A stretch of DNA of 64,000 bases from Fistularia commersonii (GCA_037954325.1 JBBMNZ010000016.1:3014001-3078000), one strand, 5' to 3'. Positions 11,059-23,249 are shown, counted from the stretch's first letter. A program made the numbers and translations. The notes: a model not told the origin generated them from the sequence alone.

Positions 11059-11380
11059 ATCCATCCATCCATCTTCTGCCGCTTATCCTGCACTCAGGGT
11101 CATAGGGGATGCTGACGCCTATCCCAGCGGTCATTGGGCAAGAGGTGGGGTACACTGGTCGCTAGTCAATCGCAGGGCCACAAACAAAAACAGACAATAT
11201 TCACTCACTCATTTGTTCGGGGCAATTTTCCCGATTTTTTTCAATTAGGGTAACCTGCTGCAGGAGGGAACTGGAGAAAACCCATGCAGACATGACTATA
11301 CACAGAAAGGTCCTCTTGTGAGAATCGAACCTTCGTGCTGTGAGGCCTGAACGCTAGCCATTGCGTCACCGTGCTGCCCT
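11059..11380 (-). mobile_element. tRNA-headed short interspersed repeat with GATG-type tail (fullest copy)
   Basis: Read on the minus strand it opens with GGCAGCACGGTGACGCAATG, resembling a tRNA-like A box. A B-box-like GGTTCGATTC follows about 30 bases on (plus coordinates 11322-11331). The body continues through 'ggttttctccagttccctcc' and 'ctgggataggcgtcagcatc' and ends in CCCTGAGTGCAGGATAAGCG-GCAGAAG then (ATGG)n. This layout is that of a tRNA-derived SINE or non-autonomous retroposon common in teleosts. Five further fragments occur in the window: 8095-8335, 49030-49300, 53840-54152, 55196-55361 and 58965-59172. Confidence 0.75.
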
Positions 11381-11391
11381 ATATATGAATA

Positions 11392-12009
<618 letters not shown>

Positions 12010-12300
12010 TTTAAGAGTGGAAGAGTGAAAGAAGAATCACTGGCGGGCCCATTAACGAATTGCCAGTGTGCACTCTTGCAAATAAGCTGTCACACATTAC
12101 AAATGAGATTACCTTTTCTGTGTGCCCTAGAACCTAGTGACAAGGGGATGCATTGGTGAGATGTTAAAATATCTAAATTCGTTTATCAGTGAGCTCGATC
12201 TGCTGTTTATGGTGTCTGTATGCACAGGGGAAGAGAAAGCTAATTCCAGTGCTCGAGGCAGAGTGTAATCTGCTCCGTTAAAGTAAAATTATCAGTGAAA
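12010..12300. promoter_or_regulatory. Candidate conserved non-coding element
   Basis: Balanced, non-repetitive sequence with clustered short words typical of developmental enhancers: CCCATTAACGAATTGCC, GCAAATAAGCTGTCA and ACAAATGAGATTACC. No open frame or splice-site pair stands out. The call is inferred from texture and needs a cross-species alignment. Confidence 0.2.
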
Positions 12301-14380
12301 AAATAGAACCAGAATGTTTCTTTTTCACATTTAGCCTGGGAAAGACAGAGTTGAATATTTTCTCTGTTTAGAAACTGAAGACGTTACCTGATTACACTCA
12401 TTTCTTTTTAATGATATGATCTATGGTATTTGAATATGTATGCAGAACCAAATATAGGAAACACAATGCCAGCACTATGAATGCAGAGCAGAATCAGAAG
12501 TAGAAAAGCAGTTAATATATTTGTAAAAATACAAACAAATTGTCTACTTTGCATGGCAAAATATATGAGGACCATGAAGAGAGAGCTTTGTTGGATATCT
12601 GTTAGTGTGCTAAGTAAATATTAATTTTTGACATAAGTTGCACTTCAAATCATAGGATTAAAAAAAAATCACAAGAAATATTTATCGATCTGACTTTTTT
12701 TTTTTTTACAGCAAGTTTGAAAAATCATTGCTGGAAACAAAAGGGTGCTGTCAAGTGGGCAGTTCACCCTAACATCAATAAAAGTCCTCTTGTCAGTAGA
12801 GCTCTGTCTCCATCTAGATCATTTTGGTGTCAGTTAAGGTTTGTAGACAGTGACTGTCCTCTTTCTTTCTCAGTAGACTGAATGGATAAATAGGCCACTT
12901 GTTTCCAGTATTTACAATTTTATTTATTTCTGTGAATGAAATTAAATGACATAAAATTAGGTGCACTTTTTTCTTCATAAAAAATGCATTATAAATTTAT
13001 ATATTCTTCAGAAAAAAAATCAGCTGTTTTTTTTTAATTGGTTAAGTGTCCTATCAAAGCTTTAATCATTTCTATGGGCTGTGTATAAAGCCCGCTGTTG
13101 AAAGGTGTTGAGGACACATTACATTATTAATACAATTGTCAACATTTAATAATACTATTAGAGTTAGGATGCCAACTGTCCCATTTCAGGAGAGGACTGG
13201 GATTTAAAGTCACATAAATTAATGTGTTAATCATGAAGTGGCTTTTTTTCTGAAGAAAATTCTGTTCCCTTTTTATAACTACTGTTACATTGTCATGAAA
13301 ATACAACTTGATGTAATATTGCTCCAAATGCTCTGGATTAGCAAATATCAGCGCATGTTTTTAACCAACAAACAGATAATTTTATGCAAGTAAAAATCGA
13401 TTTTAGTGTTATAGAATCACTGGCCACAATAATGGCAGTATTTAAAAAACTAGCTCTTTATAAAATTGTCTGTGAATAACGAATAAAAGAGCTAGAAAAA
13501 GTACGACTACCTCATGAGGTTAAACAAATTCTTTGCTCACTTAATATATCTGATAAAATTATTGAATTGCCCCATTAGATTAAAATGTAAAGAATTTGAC
13601 ATTTTCCTTCGAGTTAATTCACAATGAAACGGAAACGCTTCTGAAAATTGTGGATGGTGACTGGCACAGCATCAAAATGATTTTTGGAAAAAAAAATCTA
13701 AATTATAAAAAAATTAGTGGTTCATTTTTCTTTACATGTAAAATTACTTGGTTTACTTTGAAGGAAGACATTTCAGAAATTAGACGCTTGTAAACAGTTT
13801 TCATTGCAGCTCTCACCCGATAAAAGTTTACAAAAAATATCTGAATTGATAGGAAGGTCTGTGTGACAGCCTCTGGCACCATGACCTTTTTTCGTGAGAC
13901 AAAAGCAAAACTAGGATAGGGAAATTACTCTCTCAAAATGCCATTGAAAGTTAATATTCAAAATGTGATTACAATTTGGCACTAAGTAATAATTACTCCA
14001 ATTTATTATCATCAGAAAAAAATATAGGAATCGGTACGCAATGAATATGTGCATGTTTGTGTGTGTGGTCATGCTTTTTGATAATGTTTAGATTTGTTTT
14101 TCCTAGATATTTGTGACCAGTCGAACACACAAAAGTATAAATATCATGCATGGCATTCGAATAATACAACGTTTGTGATAAAACAAAAAAAAGATGCTAT
14201 TAACCCAATTTATCTTTACAATGATCCTTGGGTCTCATTGTCATAAGCAATCGAAAAAAGTCTGCGCATGTGAAGGCTATAAAGTCAAATCAAAATAGGG
14301 AGAAGTATTTTAATATATACAACACACCCATGTTTGAGTGCTGTTTGTTTGACAAAGACGGTGCAATTACATTAACAATC

Positions 14381-14383
<3 letters not shown>
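12301..14383. other. No gene recognised
   Basis: AT-rich intergenic-type sequence with homopolymer A and T runs. No domain, exon or repeat family was recognised. Confidence 0.35.

Positions 14384-14428
<45 letters not shown>
14384..14428. repeat. (CA)n microsatellite
   Basis: About 22 CA units. They give a false Thr-His tail to an upstream chance frame. Confidence 0.97.
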
Positions 14429-14430
<2 letters not shown>

Positions 14431-15429
14431 AACGGACAAATATATCACTCCAACCACTAGAGGCCAAACAGCCGTTGTGTTTATTAATTTATTTGTCAGA
14501 AAGTGAATGGCAGTCTCGCAGCAGATAGCACAGTGATTTTGCGTTCAAAACTGTTTATCTTACAGCCTGTGTTCGCTTCCGCCCTGGTAATGAAACACGC
14601 TCTCATTTAGCAAGGATCATGTATATCAGATCCATTTGTCAAGTGTGTTTTGTGTTCAGCAGAAAACAAAATGTCACCTATTTTTTCAAAACATCACTTG
14701 ACAAAAGACAGAAGAAACTCACTATAGAGAGCAACAGAAACGAAGGTACTCGACTAAAATCTACAATTCGCATGCATATTCTGATTTATTCAGGTCACAA
14801 GATATCTTAATATTTTTTATATTCTGATCCAAGATGCTTCTAAGCTGGATGTCTGGGAAAAGAGGATTGTTTGTTTCAGTGGTTTCTTGGTAAAGGCGAA
14901 CCGTCTTCTATGTCAGGATCTATTTAAATGCATTCAATAACCAATACGTATTGGATTGATTTGGTCACCTTTTATTCTGAGTTATTCTGTATGTGTCTGT
15001 TCAGGTCAGACACCCCTGTCTGATGCTCTGTCTCTGACTTTTTTTCAGTTTCTATTTTTTTTTTTTTTAAATCTCAGTTAAGAGATATTTTCTTCTCCAG
15101 GAATGTGTCCTGACATGTGCAGCTTTCTCCAGCTCACCGACAAAATTTGTGAACCAGGAATTTTGGATCATGGAAAAAAAAAACTTTTACTTACTGACAC
15201 TATGCCAATGAGTTGTTTCATTTTAATGTAACTAAGAGTTTAAAAAAAAAGTGAATACTTCTTCATTTGTGTTTATTTAACAACTTTTTATCTGTTCATT
15301 CCGTTATTTCACATGGCTTCCATCTCCAGGTGTATAGAAAAGAATGACTCTTGGCAAGACAGAGCACTCGATTGAGATACCCTTCAAAAAGGAGATTTTA
15401 CTCATAAACATATTCCATAATAGGTTATT
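14429..15429. other. No gene recognised
   Basis: AT-rich with several poly(T) and poly(A) runs. Nothing identifiable was seen upstream of the CpG-dense block. Confidence 0.35.
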
Positions 15430-15910
15430 TAATTTCACAAAGCAAGAAAGCAGGAGCGGTCGGCGGCGGGGCCGGCTATTGCAGGGGTGTCACCGCTGGC
15501 CTGCTGCCTTACATGGGCAAACCTCTGAACTCAGTCAGACGGCTGGAATTTCACCGCGTGACGTCACTGCCTACAACTCACCCAGAATTTGGATCAAGAA
15601 GTTCCACTTTTTGGTGGGATTTCTTTCTTCTCTTTTATTCCATAGAAAACGAGGTAAGAAAAAAAAACACTCATTCATTTGAGAAGTTTGAAGTATTGTC
15701 TTTCTTTCATCCGGTGGGTTGGCTGGGGGGGGGCATTGTGAGGTATAAATAATATACCGTTTTAGGAGTCGTTAGTCTTGAGCTTGTTCAGACTAACGTT
15801 CATATGTAATGTAACGTTAGGTCGGGTAAGCGTTCATAGCGAAGGCGTGGAAACGCGATAACCTTGCCACTAACTAATGTTACACAAGCGTAACTAATAC
15901 TGCTAACTTG
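15430..15910. promoter_or_regulatory. CpG-dense candidate promoter, possible non-coding first exon
   Basis: CpG is scarce across most of the window but clusters here. I count about ten CpG in roughly 110 bp (15455-15566) and about eleven in roughly 140 bp (15750-15890). A perfect CRE lies at 15559-15566. A strong splice-donor-like GAG|GTAAGA has its GT at 15654-15655, and a short frame from an ATG at 15513 runs 47 codons to that donor in phase 0. The encoded peptide matches nothing I know. A promoter with a first exon on the plus strand is a reasonable inference but not demonstrated. A decayed CpG-rich repeat is the alternative. Confidence 0.3.
15559..15566. promoter_or_regulatory. cAMP-response-element palindrome
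   Basis: TGACGTCA is the perfect CREB/ATF consensus, inside the CpG-dense block. Its position next to a candidate donor site is consistent with a promoter. Confidence 0.4.
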
Positions 15911-18334
15911 TTGCTAGCTTGTACTCAAGTCCCATAGATTATAAAACCACGTAGTCAACTGCCAACTTGCGCTTCACTGTGGAAGTTTTGGGAGTGTCTG
16001 TTTTTAGCCAAGAGGTGTATGGCTGAGCAATGCGGAAGACAATGTCACCGGAGACGTTCAAAATGTCACTTAATTTTATATTCTCACTAGAGCGCTATAA
16101 ATGTAAGGCTGCTTGCTAAGAAATATTTATCTTGCTTGAAGTAAATCTCGTCATAAAGTGTGAGTGGGCGTTGACGACCTCACTTTTCTCTTTCTTTTTA
16201 CAAGTTTCATTGAAAGCTTTTTAATTACCAAGAGAAGTGTATGGACGCGAAATATACTTGGCTCATTTGCCCTCGCAGTTCAACAGAAAAATAAAGATAG
16301 TTTCACTTTGGATGAAATTTTCAAAGTTTTGCATATAAAACATATCAATCCATTTAGATCATGCTTTGCTGCCTCAGCTTGAGACAAACAATTCGAACCT
16401 GGCTCCACCCAATAGCATGATCTCTTATTGACAGTCTACAGGTGTTCTTTTTTATCCTTTGAAAAACTAACTTTATAATGAATTATTGTGGTCAAAAAAA
16501 ATTAGGTTTTTACTTAAGCTTATGTTGGAAATTTCTTGAGTTGATATACTTTGTGCTTAATACTTCATAGTTTTCATGTATTCTTTCTCTTTGTTTTTTG
16601 CGGTTTATTCATCCTTTTCTGGACACTAAATTCTAGTGCTAGTCTAAAGTTCTAGTCTAAAGAAAAAATTAGTATTAATATTTTGTAGCTGATTGATGAA
16701 CATCAGGGTCAAGTTAATTCAAGAAACCTATTGTGCCCACTGCAAATGTAACTGACATTGCAACACATTTCAGTTTTAAAATGCATATGATGCAAAGACA
16801 TTTTGAGATACTCACCTCTCATACAATGACAAGGGGACTGAGAGGGGAAATCCCTGTCCACCTTGAGTGTTTAATAAAGTTAAAGACCACAATGTTTAAC
16901 CGAACAATGACTGATTTATTGTAAATCATATGAATTCATCAGCCAGCTTTGGCTACCCAGAATTCATAGAGCAGTAAACATGCACATGAAAACGGAAATT
17001 CAAACAACCCACTGGAAAACCCGTTAGTGTCCTTACATATACCGTAAAATTTTAATATGGAGATTGATGAACCATGCTTGTCTGTATTGTACCCTTGACA
17101 AAAATTGAAGAATAATCTTTGCTGCACTGTATTGCTATGGAAGGCTGTGATGATGTATTTTGTGAATGTGGAAATTGGAGAGCAATGCAGCGGCAATATC
17201 CAGTAAATTACTACGTTTGCTTTACTGATCTTTTGTTGAATCAGCATTCTGTGGTCTGTGTGAAAAGGAAAAAAACGTGTAACATTAGTGACCTGTATTA
17301 AGGAAACATTGTAGAAACTTAACAAGTTACCTGAAATTTATCAGAAAAGTACAGTGAAAATGAATAAGGAATAACCGGAAAATTTGCAAAACTTAACCTG
17401 TACGTTTTGTAACTGAATGCTTGAAAAAAATATTTATTATAATAAATTATCTAAACATATGAAAATAGACCTGCTAATTAAAGCGATATAATGCACGGAT
17501 TCAATCATCCTTATCATAGAAAAACAAAATATTTTGCCTTGTATTTTACCCTGCAGTTTATATTGCTAAAAAAGGTAGGAGGCCAAAGGGATGATCCAAA
17601 CAGTCTTACATATGTAAGAAATGATGATTTAAAGTCAGGGATTTATCTCTTTCTCCTCACATTAAACACATTGAGTGTTTGAATCCATACTGTATTGTAA
17701 CAGTGGATTGTTTTTTTGACTATCAACCACTGACTATTTTACATAGTTGAAGGGGGGCTGATTTCAGTCATACTATGGATAACATGGCATCGCCTCACAC
17801 AGCTAATTAATAAATAGTAACTAGATTTCTACAATTTCATCCAAAAGCTCCTTTTTCGGAGAAGAAAAACAATCTCAGTCTAATGTACTGATATAGATAT
17901 GAAATGTTATAAACAGGAAAAATGAGATCTATTTGAAATACGGAGTTAGATACTGAAATTTAAAATTAATTATTTCCCGTGAGACTGTTTTCATCAAACT
18001 GAATACATTCCTGTCACTCAGAAACGTTTTTTGACTGGCAATATTACATAGATCTGCTTTAATGGGAGGAGTTAAAAAGGACACACATGATAGCACTGAT
18101 GACGTTTAAGAAAAGTGTCTCTGTGGTCTTTTGAGCGCCGACCCTACCAGTATAATCAGGCAAGTTATTCATCTTAATGTGTACAATTTAAGTATTTTAA
18201 TGATTCTCTCATCTAAGAAAAGTGCTTGAAAATAATCGCATCATAGTAATGCATAATGCTGGGGCATTTCAGAAAGATTCAATCTTACTATATATTAACA
18301 GGAATTGAGGAATTAAGTTTAAACTTGCCTTTGT
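15911..18334. other. No gene recognised
   Basis: Mostly AT-rich. A short direct repeat TTCTAGTCTAAAG-like pair lies near 16632-16665. Open frames up to 128 codons on the minus strand (16939-17325) show no recognisable domain, and several lie antisense to one another. Confidence 0.35.
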
Positions 18335-19290
18335 CTCCGTTCTGTGCACCAGCCAGTCCTGCAGCAAAACACCCCTACAGAATAATGCTACCAACCCTGT
18401 ACTTCATAGGAGGGATGGTGATCTCAGGTTGGAAATGTACCACTTTTTCCTCCAAATGTAACAATGGTCATAATGGCCAAATTGTCGAGATCTGTTTCTT
18501 CAGACCACAGGGTATAGGACTTAGGACTGTGTGCGTTTTCATATCGTAATCTGTATTTTTCATATCACTTTTGGAGTAATTGGTTTTTGCTCGCCAAGTG
18601 GCATTTCAGCGCAGCACGGGACTTATTTCACTGTGGATAATGACATTCTCTTACTAGCTTCAGCCAGCATCTTCTTTTGGTCTTTAGCATTTTTCACCTA
18701 CAGCCATTCTTCTGTGTCATGCAGAGCCCATTTCCTTTCTGAGAACATGGTGGTTGGACATTCCTATAGTGTTTATAGTTGCGTATCATTATTTGAACAG
18801 ATGGACATGGCACCTCCAGACATAGAAATAAAAATGTATCCTTTATTAATCTCTCATGTGGAAATTCGCTATATGCTATTAACCCATCATGGATGAACCA
18901 TGAGCAGTAGGCTGCCATCCACCAGCGCCAGGGAAGCAGTTAGGGGTTCAGTGTCTTGCTCAACAACACTCTGACACACAAGGAGGAGCCGGGAATCGAA
19001 CCAGGAATGTTTGGTTCCAAAGATGATCGCTCTATCTCTCGGCCACGCCCTCCCCTTTTTTTAATTAATAAAGGATAAATTATTAATTGTACGCAAGGAT
19101 GAACCAGACTCGTGAAGGCCCGTAAATTATTGCCAATATTTTGGATGATGTCATTTGATTTTTCTGATATTACTCAAGGTGTGGTTTAAAATGCATCCAC
19201 AGGTGTGCCCTAATTAAGTGAAATGCTGTCTATTAATGTGTTAGAAGCTTCCGAAGCCAAGGCATCTTCATCTGAGCTATCTCAAACTAT
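18335..19290 (-). mobile_element. Tc1-like (Sleeping-Beauty/salmonid type) transposon fossil, transposase gene remnant
   Basis: The plus-strand sequence is the antisense of a Tc1-type transposase. It contains the antisense of the catalytic-core region (CCTGCAGCAAAACACCCCTA at about 18358, 'acaatggtcataatggccaaa' near 18462, 'cttcagaccacagg'). Further on are TTTCACTGTGGATAATGACA, 'ccagcatcttcttttggtc', and 'gtttatagttgcgtatcatt' with 'gaacagatggacatgg'. After an interruption it resumes with GCAAGGATGAACCAGACTCG, 'gatgatgtcatttgatttttc' and CATCCACAGGTGTGCCCTAA. The order matches the salmonid-type Tc1 elements. Both terminal inverted repeats are missing and stops abound, so it is inert. Confidence 0.82.
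18837..19077 (-). mobile_element. tRNA-like SINE module bounded by perfect 14-bp inverted repeats, nested in the Tc1 fossil
   Basis: TATCCTTTATTAAT at 18837-18850 is the exact reverse complement of ATTAATAAAGGATA at 19064-19077. Between them, on the minus strand, lies a tRNA-like head (GGGCGTGGCCGAGAGATAGA for the A box, CCTGGTTCGATTCCCGGCTC for the B box). The family's typical 'gagcaagacactgaacccct' body follows. The insertion splits the Tc1 block between 'cacctccagacatagaaa' and 'caaggatgaaccagact'. The tRNA-like part is a teleost tRNA-derived SINE, also seen at 52780-52900. The inverted repeats are unexpected for a SINE and suggest a MITE that carries SINE sequence, or a chance symmetry. 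Confidence 0.68.
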
Positions 19291-20485
19291 CTCTGCAGGG
19301 GGAAGCTCCTGATGACAAAAACTGAATGAAAAATTAAAAGGCTTTCAGGGTTTTTGTGGCCATAGTATATCCTCTATCTTCATCTGATCCTGTTATTTCA
19401 TCATATGACTTCATGTCCATTTTTAATGGCATCCCCATAAATGTCCCGTTTGGTTTTCCTTTAGGCTTCCTGCACGGCATGTCCCAACCTCAAAATCTTT
19501 CTACCTTTATGTATTCCCTATCCTTCAACTATACCTAACCACATTTTCTCTGTCTGGCCTCTCTGACTTTATCTCAAAAATGTCCAACATATTCTGTACT
19601 CTTATCCATCCTAATCATTCCCAAAGAGAACCTCAACATTTTTTCCTGTGCTACCTTTAGCTCTGCCCCCTTTTCCTCTGTCTTAAACCATGTAACGTTG
19701 CAAGTCTCATCAGCATATTGTACAACTTGCCTTTCATTCTTGCTGATCCTCTTGTATCACCTATTTTACTTGGCACTTTACAACACCCATACTGACCTGC
19801 TTGCACACATTTTTACACCTCTTTTCCACACTATAATACTCTTGATCATTGACCTTAGGGGCTTAAAATCCTCCACCTTCTTTGTCTCTACTCCTAGTAA
19901 ATTACCAATCAACTTGGGTCATTGTAATTCATACCTGTATTCTGTCTTGCTGTGACCAACCTTTCTCCTCTCCTTTCCAGTGCATACCATTACCTCTCTT
20001 GATTTAACTCCACCTGCTGACTGCTCTTATTACAGATAACATGTCATCTCCAAACACCATTGTCCATTTCTATCTATCCCCATCTGTCAGCTTTTCCACC
20101 ACAAATGAGTCCAAGAGCTCAAAACTGATCTCTGATGCAGTCCCACCTCCACCATGAACTCCTCTGTCACACCTGTAGCGCACCTTACTACTGTCTCGCA
20201 CTCGTGCACGTGTCCTGCACTGATCTAACAAACTTCTCCGTCACTCTAGACTTCCTCATTCAGTACCATAGTCCTAGTACCATAGATACCTCCCTGAAAG
20301 CCACACAATTCTCCCTTTTCAGCTTCCACCACTTTGTCCTCTGGCTACATTCCCACAAACCACTACTTTCCAGTCACTGCTGTCCTTCAGATTACATAAT
20401 TTCTACAAGATGTGGTCCATTTTTGTGCTCCTACCTCTGCTTGTAGAAGTTAAGTTATATTCCTGCCTCTTCTGGAAGAAAATAT

Positions 20486-22078
20486 TGTTGTGCCTCAAGT
20501 GCATTTTACAAAAAAACGTATTTCTGTTATTCAACTACCACATATTGAACACACAGGGGATCAAATCCTTTGTTCTAAGGATAGACCCCCACCCAGCACG
20601 CTGCAATAAACTCATCTTCACCTTCCCCCTAACTCTGGTTCACATTCCAGAGGTGATTAATAAGAGGGGAGGCCGCCTACTACAGGGGGGGGCTCGTTCC
20701 AGCGTCCTCACCCATTGGACTACATCGAGTTACACACTGTGACGCCACCAACCAGTATAGAAGCGCATGTTTTTGAACTGAAATGGCGCTATAATGGCTA
20801 CTCTTAAGGGCACAAGAGGTGGCTGTAAATAGACGCAAAACTTTATTTTTCCTCCGTTGATCCAGACTATGGCCCCAAGCTCTGCGTCCAGGCCCAACTA
20901 ACAGTGCCTCAGAGTGCACACGAAGATCTCTGAGAGACAACCATGTTTCCTGATCGCCAACTGGCTCTGATCCCCAACGTTTCATCCAAAGAGCACCTCA
21001 CCTCTTTGAGCAACCTCAAACCCATTGCAGGTCCTTATTATAGCCAGATGAGCTAATAAGCCAACCGATGCAACCATCATCGGAACCGTCCCTTCCGTCC
21101 CTAAAACGTTGTGCTACTGATCAACTCATTGTAAGAGCTAGTATTAGTATCTGGTCAAGTATGAGCAATTGATCAGTATTATGTAATTGTTGTAACTGCT
21201 GTTTTCCCATCGTGTCTTGGGCGACCACTGTATTCCCATGCTGTCGCTATTGTTAACTGTCTAACTTAGTGTTTTTGCCGCTTTGGCTATTCCTATATGC
21301 TTCTGCATTGAATAACTGGTGATTTTGGTCTGTGAGAATAGACCTGTATGCCTTAAGCCATGACACCGGGCCTCTGGGTATTTGGTTAAAGTCACAGTAG
21401 TTGTACTCTGATTGTATTACCCTCAGTCGGGACATATATACACTGTGTTTAGCATATTCCCCAGCTGATAATGCTAACTCCTGCTCACCTTAAAGCCTGC
21501 TGTGTAGACACTTTCTAATTCTTCCTCTGCTTCTTCTTTCTTTTACGAACACAAATGCACCTCCATGTACATTTGCACAGGACATAATCTTATTTGCACC
21601 CTATTCATTCCTTTGTGCCTTCTGGCCACATTCACGTGGTCGCACCAAGTGGTAGTCTTTGGATTACAACCACCACCATTTTGATAGTTTTTCATTAAGG
21701 CTGCCATTTTGTATTTTTTTCTGAGGCCAGCACCATTTTTGCAGTACTTTCTCACACACACAAATAAATGTTGTGATATTCTAAAGGTGAGTTTCATGGT
21801 ATTTTGTGTGCGTATATGATTACAAGACTGTGTGACAGGGTCAGTGCTCGAAGTCACACCTTATTCATCTAAAATATTATCATTGACCTTTTTAAATGAA
21901 TGCCTGTTTCTGGAGACCACATTCCACTATTTAGTTATTTTCTAGCTTTGCTGGTGGTGATTAATAACAAATAATTATCATTGATAATTATTTGTTATTA
22001 TTAGTAACTCATTCTAGCTCCATTCGCTGCACAACAAATGGTGCCCCATATGAGGCTAGGGTAGAACAGTACACAACA
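20486..22078. mobile_element. LTR-like insertion inside RTE copy D
   Basis: LINE homology stops at 20485 and resumes at about 22079. The intervening block starts TGTTGTGC (20486-20493), and its exact reverse complement GCACAACA occurs at 22029-22036. Two bases later comes TGGTGCCCCATATGAGGC (22039-22056), which has the form of a retroelement primer-binding site. That gives a candidate 1,551-bp LTR (TG...CA) followed by about 42 bp of internal sequence that also ends in CACAACA. No target-site duplication is clear and no gag, pol or env coding is present. A heavily deleted LTR element is my inference; an unrelated insertion is possible. Confidence 0.35.
21962..22000. repeat. Perfect 18-bp inverted repeat with 3-base loop
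   Basis: TAATAACAAATAATTATC at 21962-21979 pairs exactly with 21983-22000 across the loop ATT. It lies near the right end of the LTR-like insertion. AT-rich perfect hairpins of this length are cruciform-prone; no function is implied. Confidence 0.85.
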
Positions 22079-22892
22079 GTACTCACTACAGCATCTCCGT
22101 ACTTTTTGCAAAGTCTACCATCATTTGTCCCTCTGTGTTCCTGTCTTGGATACCGAACCAACCTATTACTTTCTCATCACCTCTGTTGGCTGCAAAGACG
22201 TAGACACCAATTACCACTCTCTGACATCTGGGGATACTCGACATCACTTCATCTAACTCATTCCAGAATTTCCCCTTCCCCTCTAACTCACATCCTAACT
22301 GTGAGCCATTACCATTAACAACATTTACTATCATGCCTTCAATTTCCAGTATCAGACTTATCAGTCTATCTGAAACTCTTCTTCACCCCGGGAACATTCC
22401 ATACAAACTCCCTCAAGATAACGCTTACTCTATTTCTCTTGCTATCAATACCCTGATAGAACAGCTTAAATCCTGCTCCCGAGCCCTGAGCCCCGAGCAT
22501 TGCTACCTTTCGACCTGGTGTCCTGGGAACACAGTATACCCACATTCTTCCTCTGCATCATGTCAACCAACTCTAGCGTTTCCTGTCATCATCTAAACAT
22601 TCAATGTCCCCACTCGCAGTCCTAGACTTTTACATTTCCCCTTCTCTCTGTGTCCACGAACATAATTTTCTCTTCACCTTATTTAAACCCACAGTAGCCC
22701 AATTTCCACTAGTACCATATAAGTTATCAGCACTGTCAGAACCAATCTGGTGTGAAAGTCAAAAATTTGATTTGCATATTCAGTTTGGCAGAGGTTTTAT
22801 GTCTGATGCCCTTCCTGACACAACCCTCTGCATTTATCCAGCTTGGGACCAGCATAAGGAAAACACTGGCCTGTGCCCACTGAGGGCCACAT

Positions 22893-23249
22893 TTCTTTTT
22901 TATCTTTAATCTCTGCTTTATCTTTATCAATAAATCCATTGTTTTAAACTCATAGGTTAAATTACTTTAACCTTTTGATTTTGGAAAACTTTTTGAAAAA
23001 TAAATAGCTGTCTAATTCTGCGGCTACCAGAAAAATGTAATTCATTTAAAAATCATCAGAGCTTATTTATTTTTTCTGATTTCTGATCATGTTTCTGTAA
23101 ATAATGTAATGGCATGGTGTAAAATAACATGATAACTTCCATCCAAAAAAAAGACTCAAAAAATTAATTCCTCTCCCTCTCTCAAGGCTCAGTGATGAGA
23201 TAATGTTTTGATGATTGTGACCAGCAGATAATGAAAAGGTAAAATTCAA
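22893..23249. other. No feature recognised
   Basis: AT-rich sequence between the end of RTE copy D and a Tc1 fragment. No coding or repeat signal was recognised. Confidence 0.35.

Larger units (their letters stand above)
19375..22892 (-). mobile_element. RTE-type LINE, copy D (interrupted, decayed)
   Basis: Minus-strand copy of the same family as 114-3122, much more diverged. The low part (19375-20485) aligns along the RT C-terminal region and palm. The metal-binding box near 20045-20060 reads F-G-D-D, so both Asp are kept. An internal deletion near 20275 jumps from RT to the EN-RT linker. The high part (22079-22892) resumes in EN (VVIGV, MGWFGIQDRNTEGQMMVDFAK-like block, 22086-22334) and continues into the 5' region ending 'ggcctgtgcccactgagggcc'. 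A 1.6-kb foreign block separates the two parts. Frameshifts and stops are frequent. Confidence 0.78.

Noticed and set aside
15464..15482. Similarity between the CpG-dense block and the LTR-like insertion (near 20675)
   Set aside because: About 16 of 19 bases match (GGGGCCGGCTATTGCAGGGG-like) but the similarity does not extend, so it is probably chance between GC-rich stretches.
16939..17325. 128-codon minus-strand open frame
   Set aside because: No domain, overlapped by an antisense frame at 17119-17301, and AT-rich composition with scattered Cys and Phe typical of random sequence.
18531..18896. 121-codon plus-strand open frame
   Set aside because: It is the antisense of the Tc1 transposase remnant and crosses into the nested tRNA-like insertion.
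18960..19060. A functional tRNA gene
   Set aside because: A and B boxes are present, but the sequence continues into a SINE body, the cloverleaf is not completed, and a second decayed copy exists at 52780-52900.
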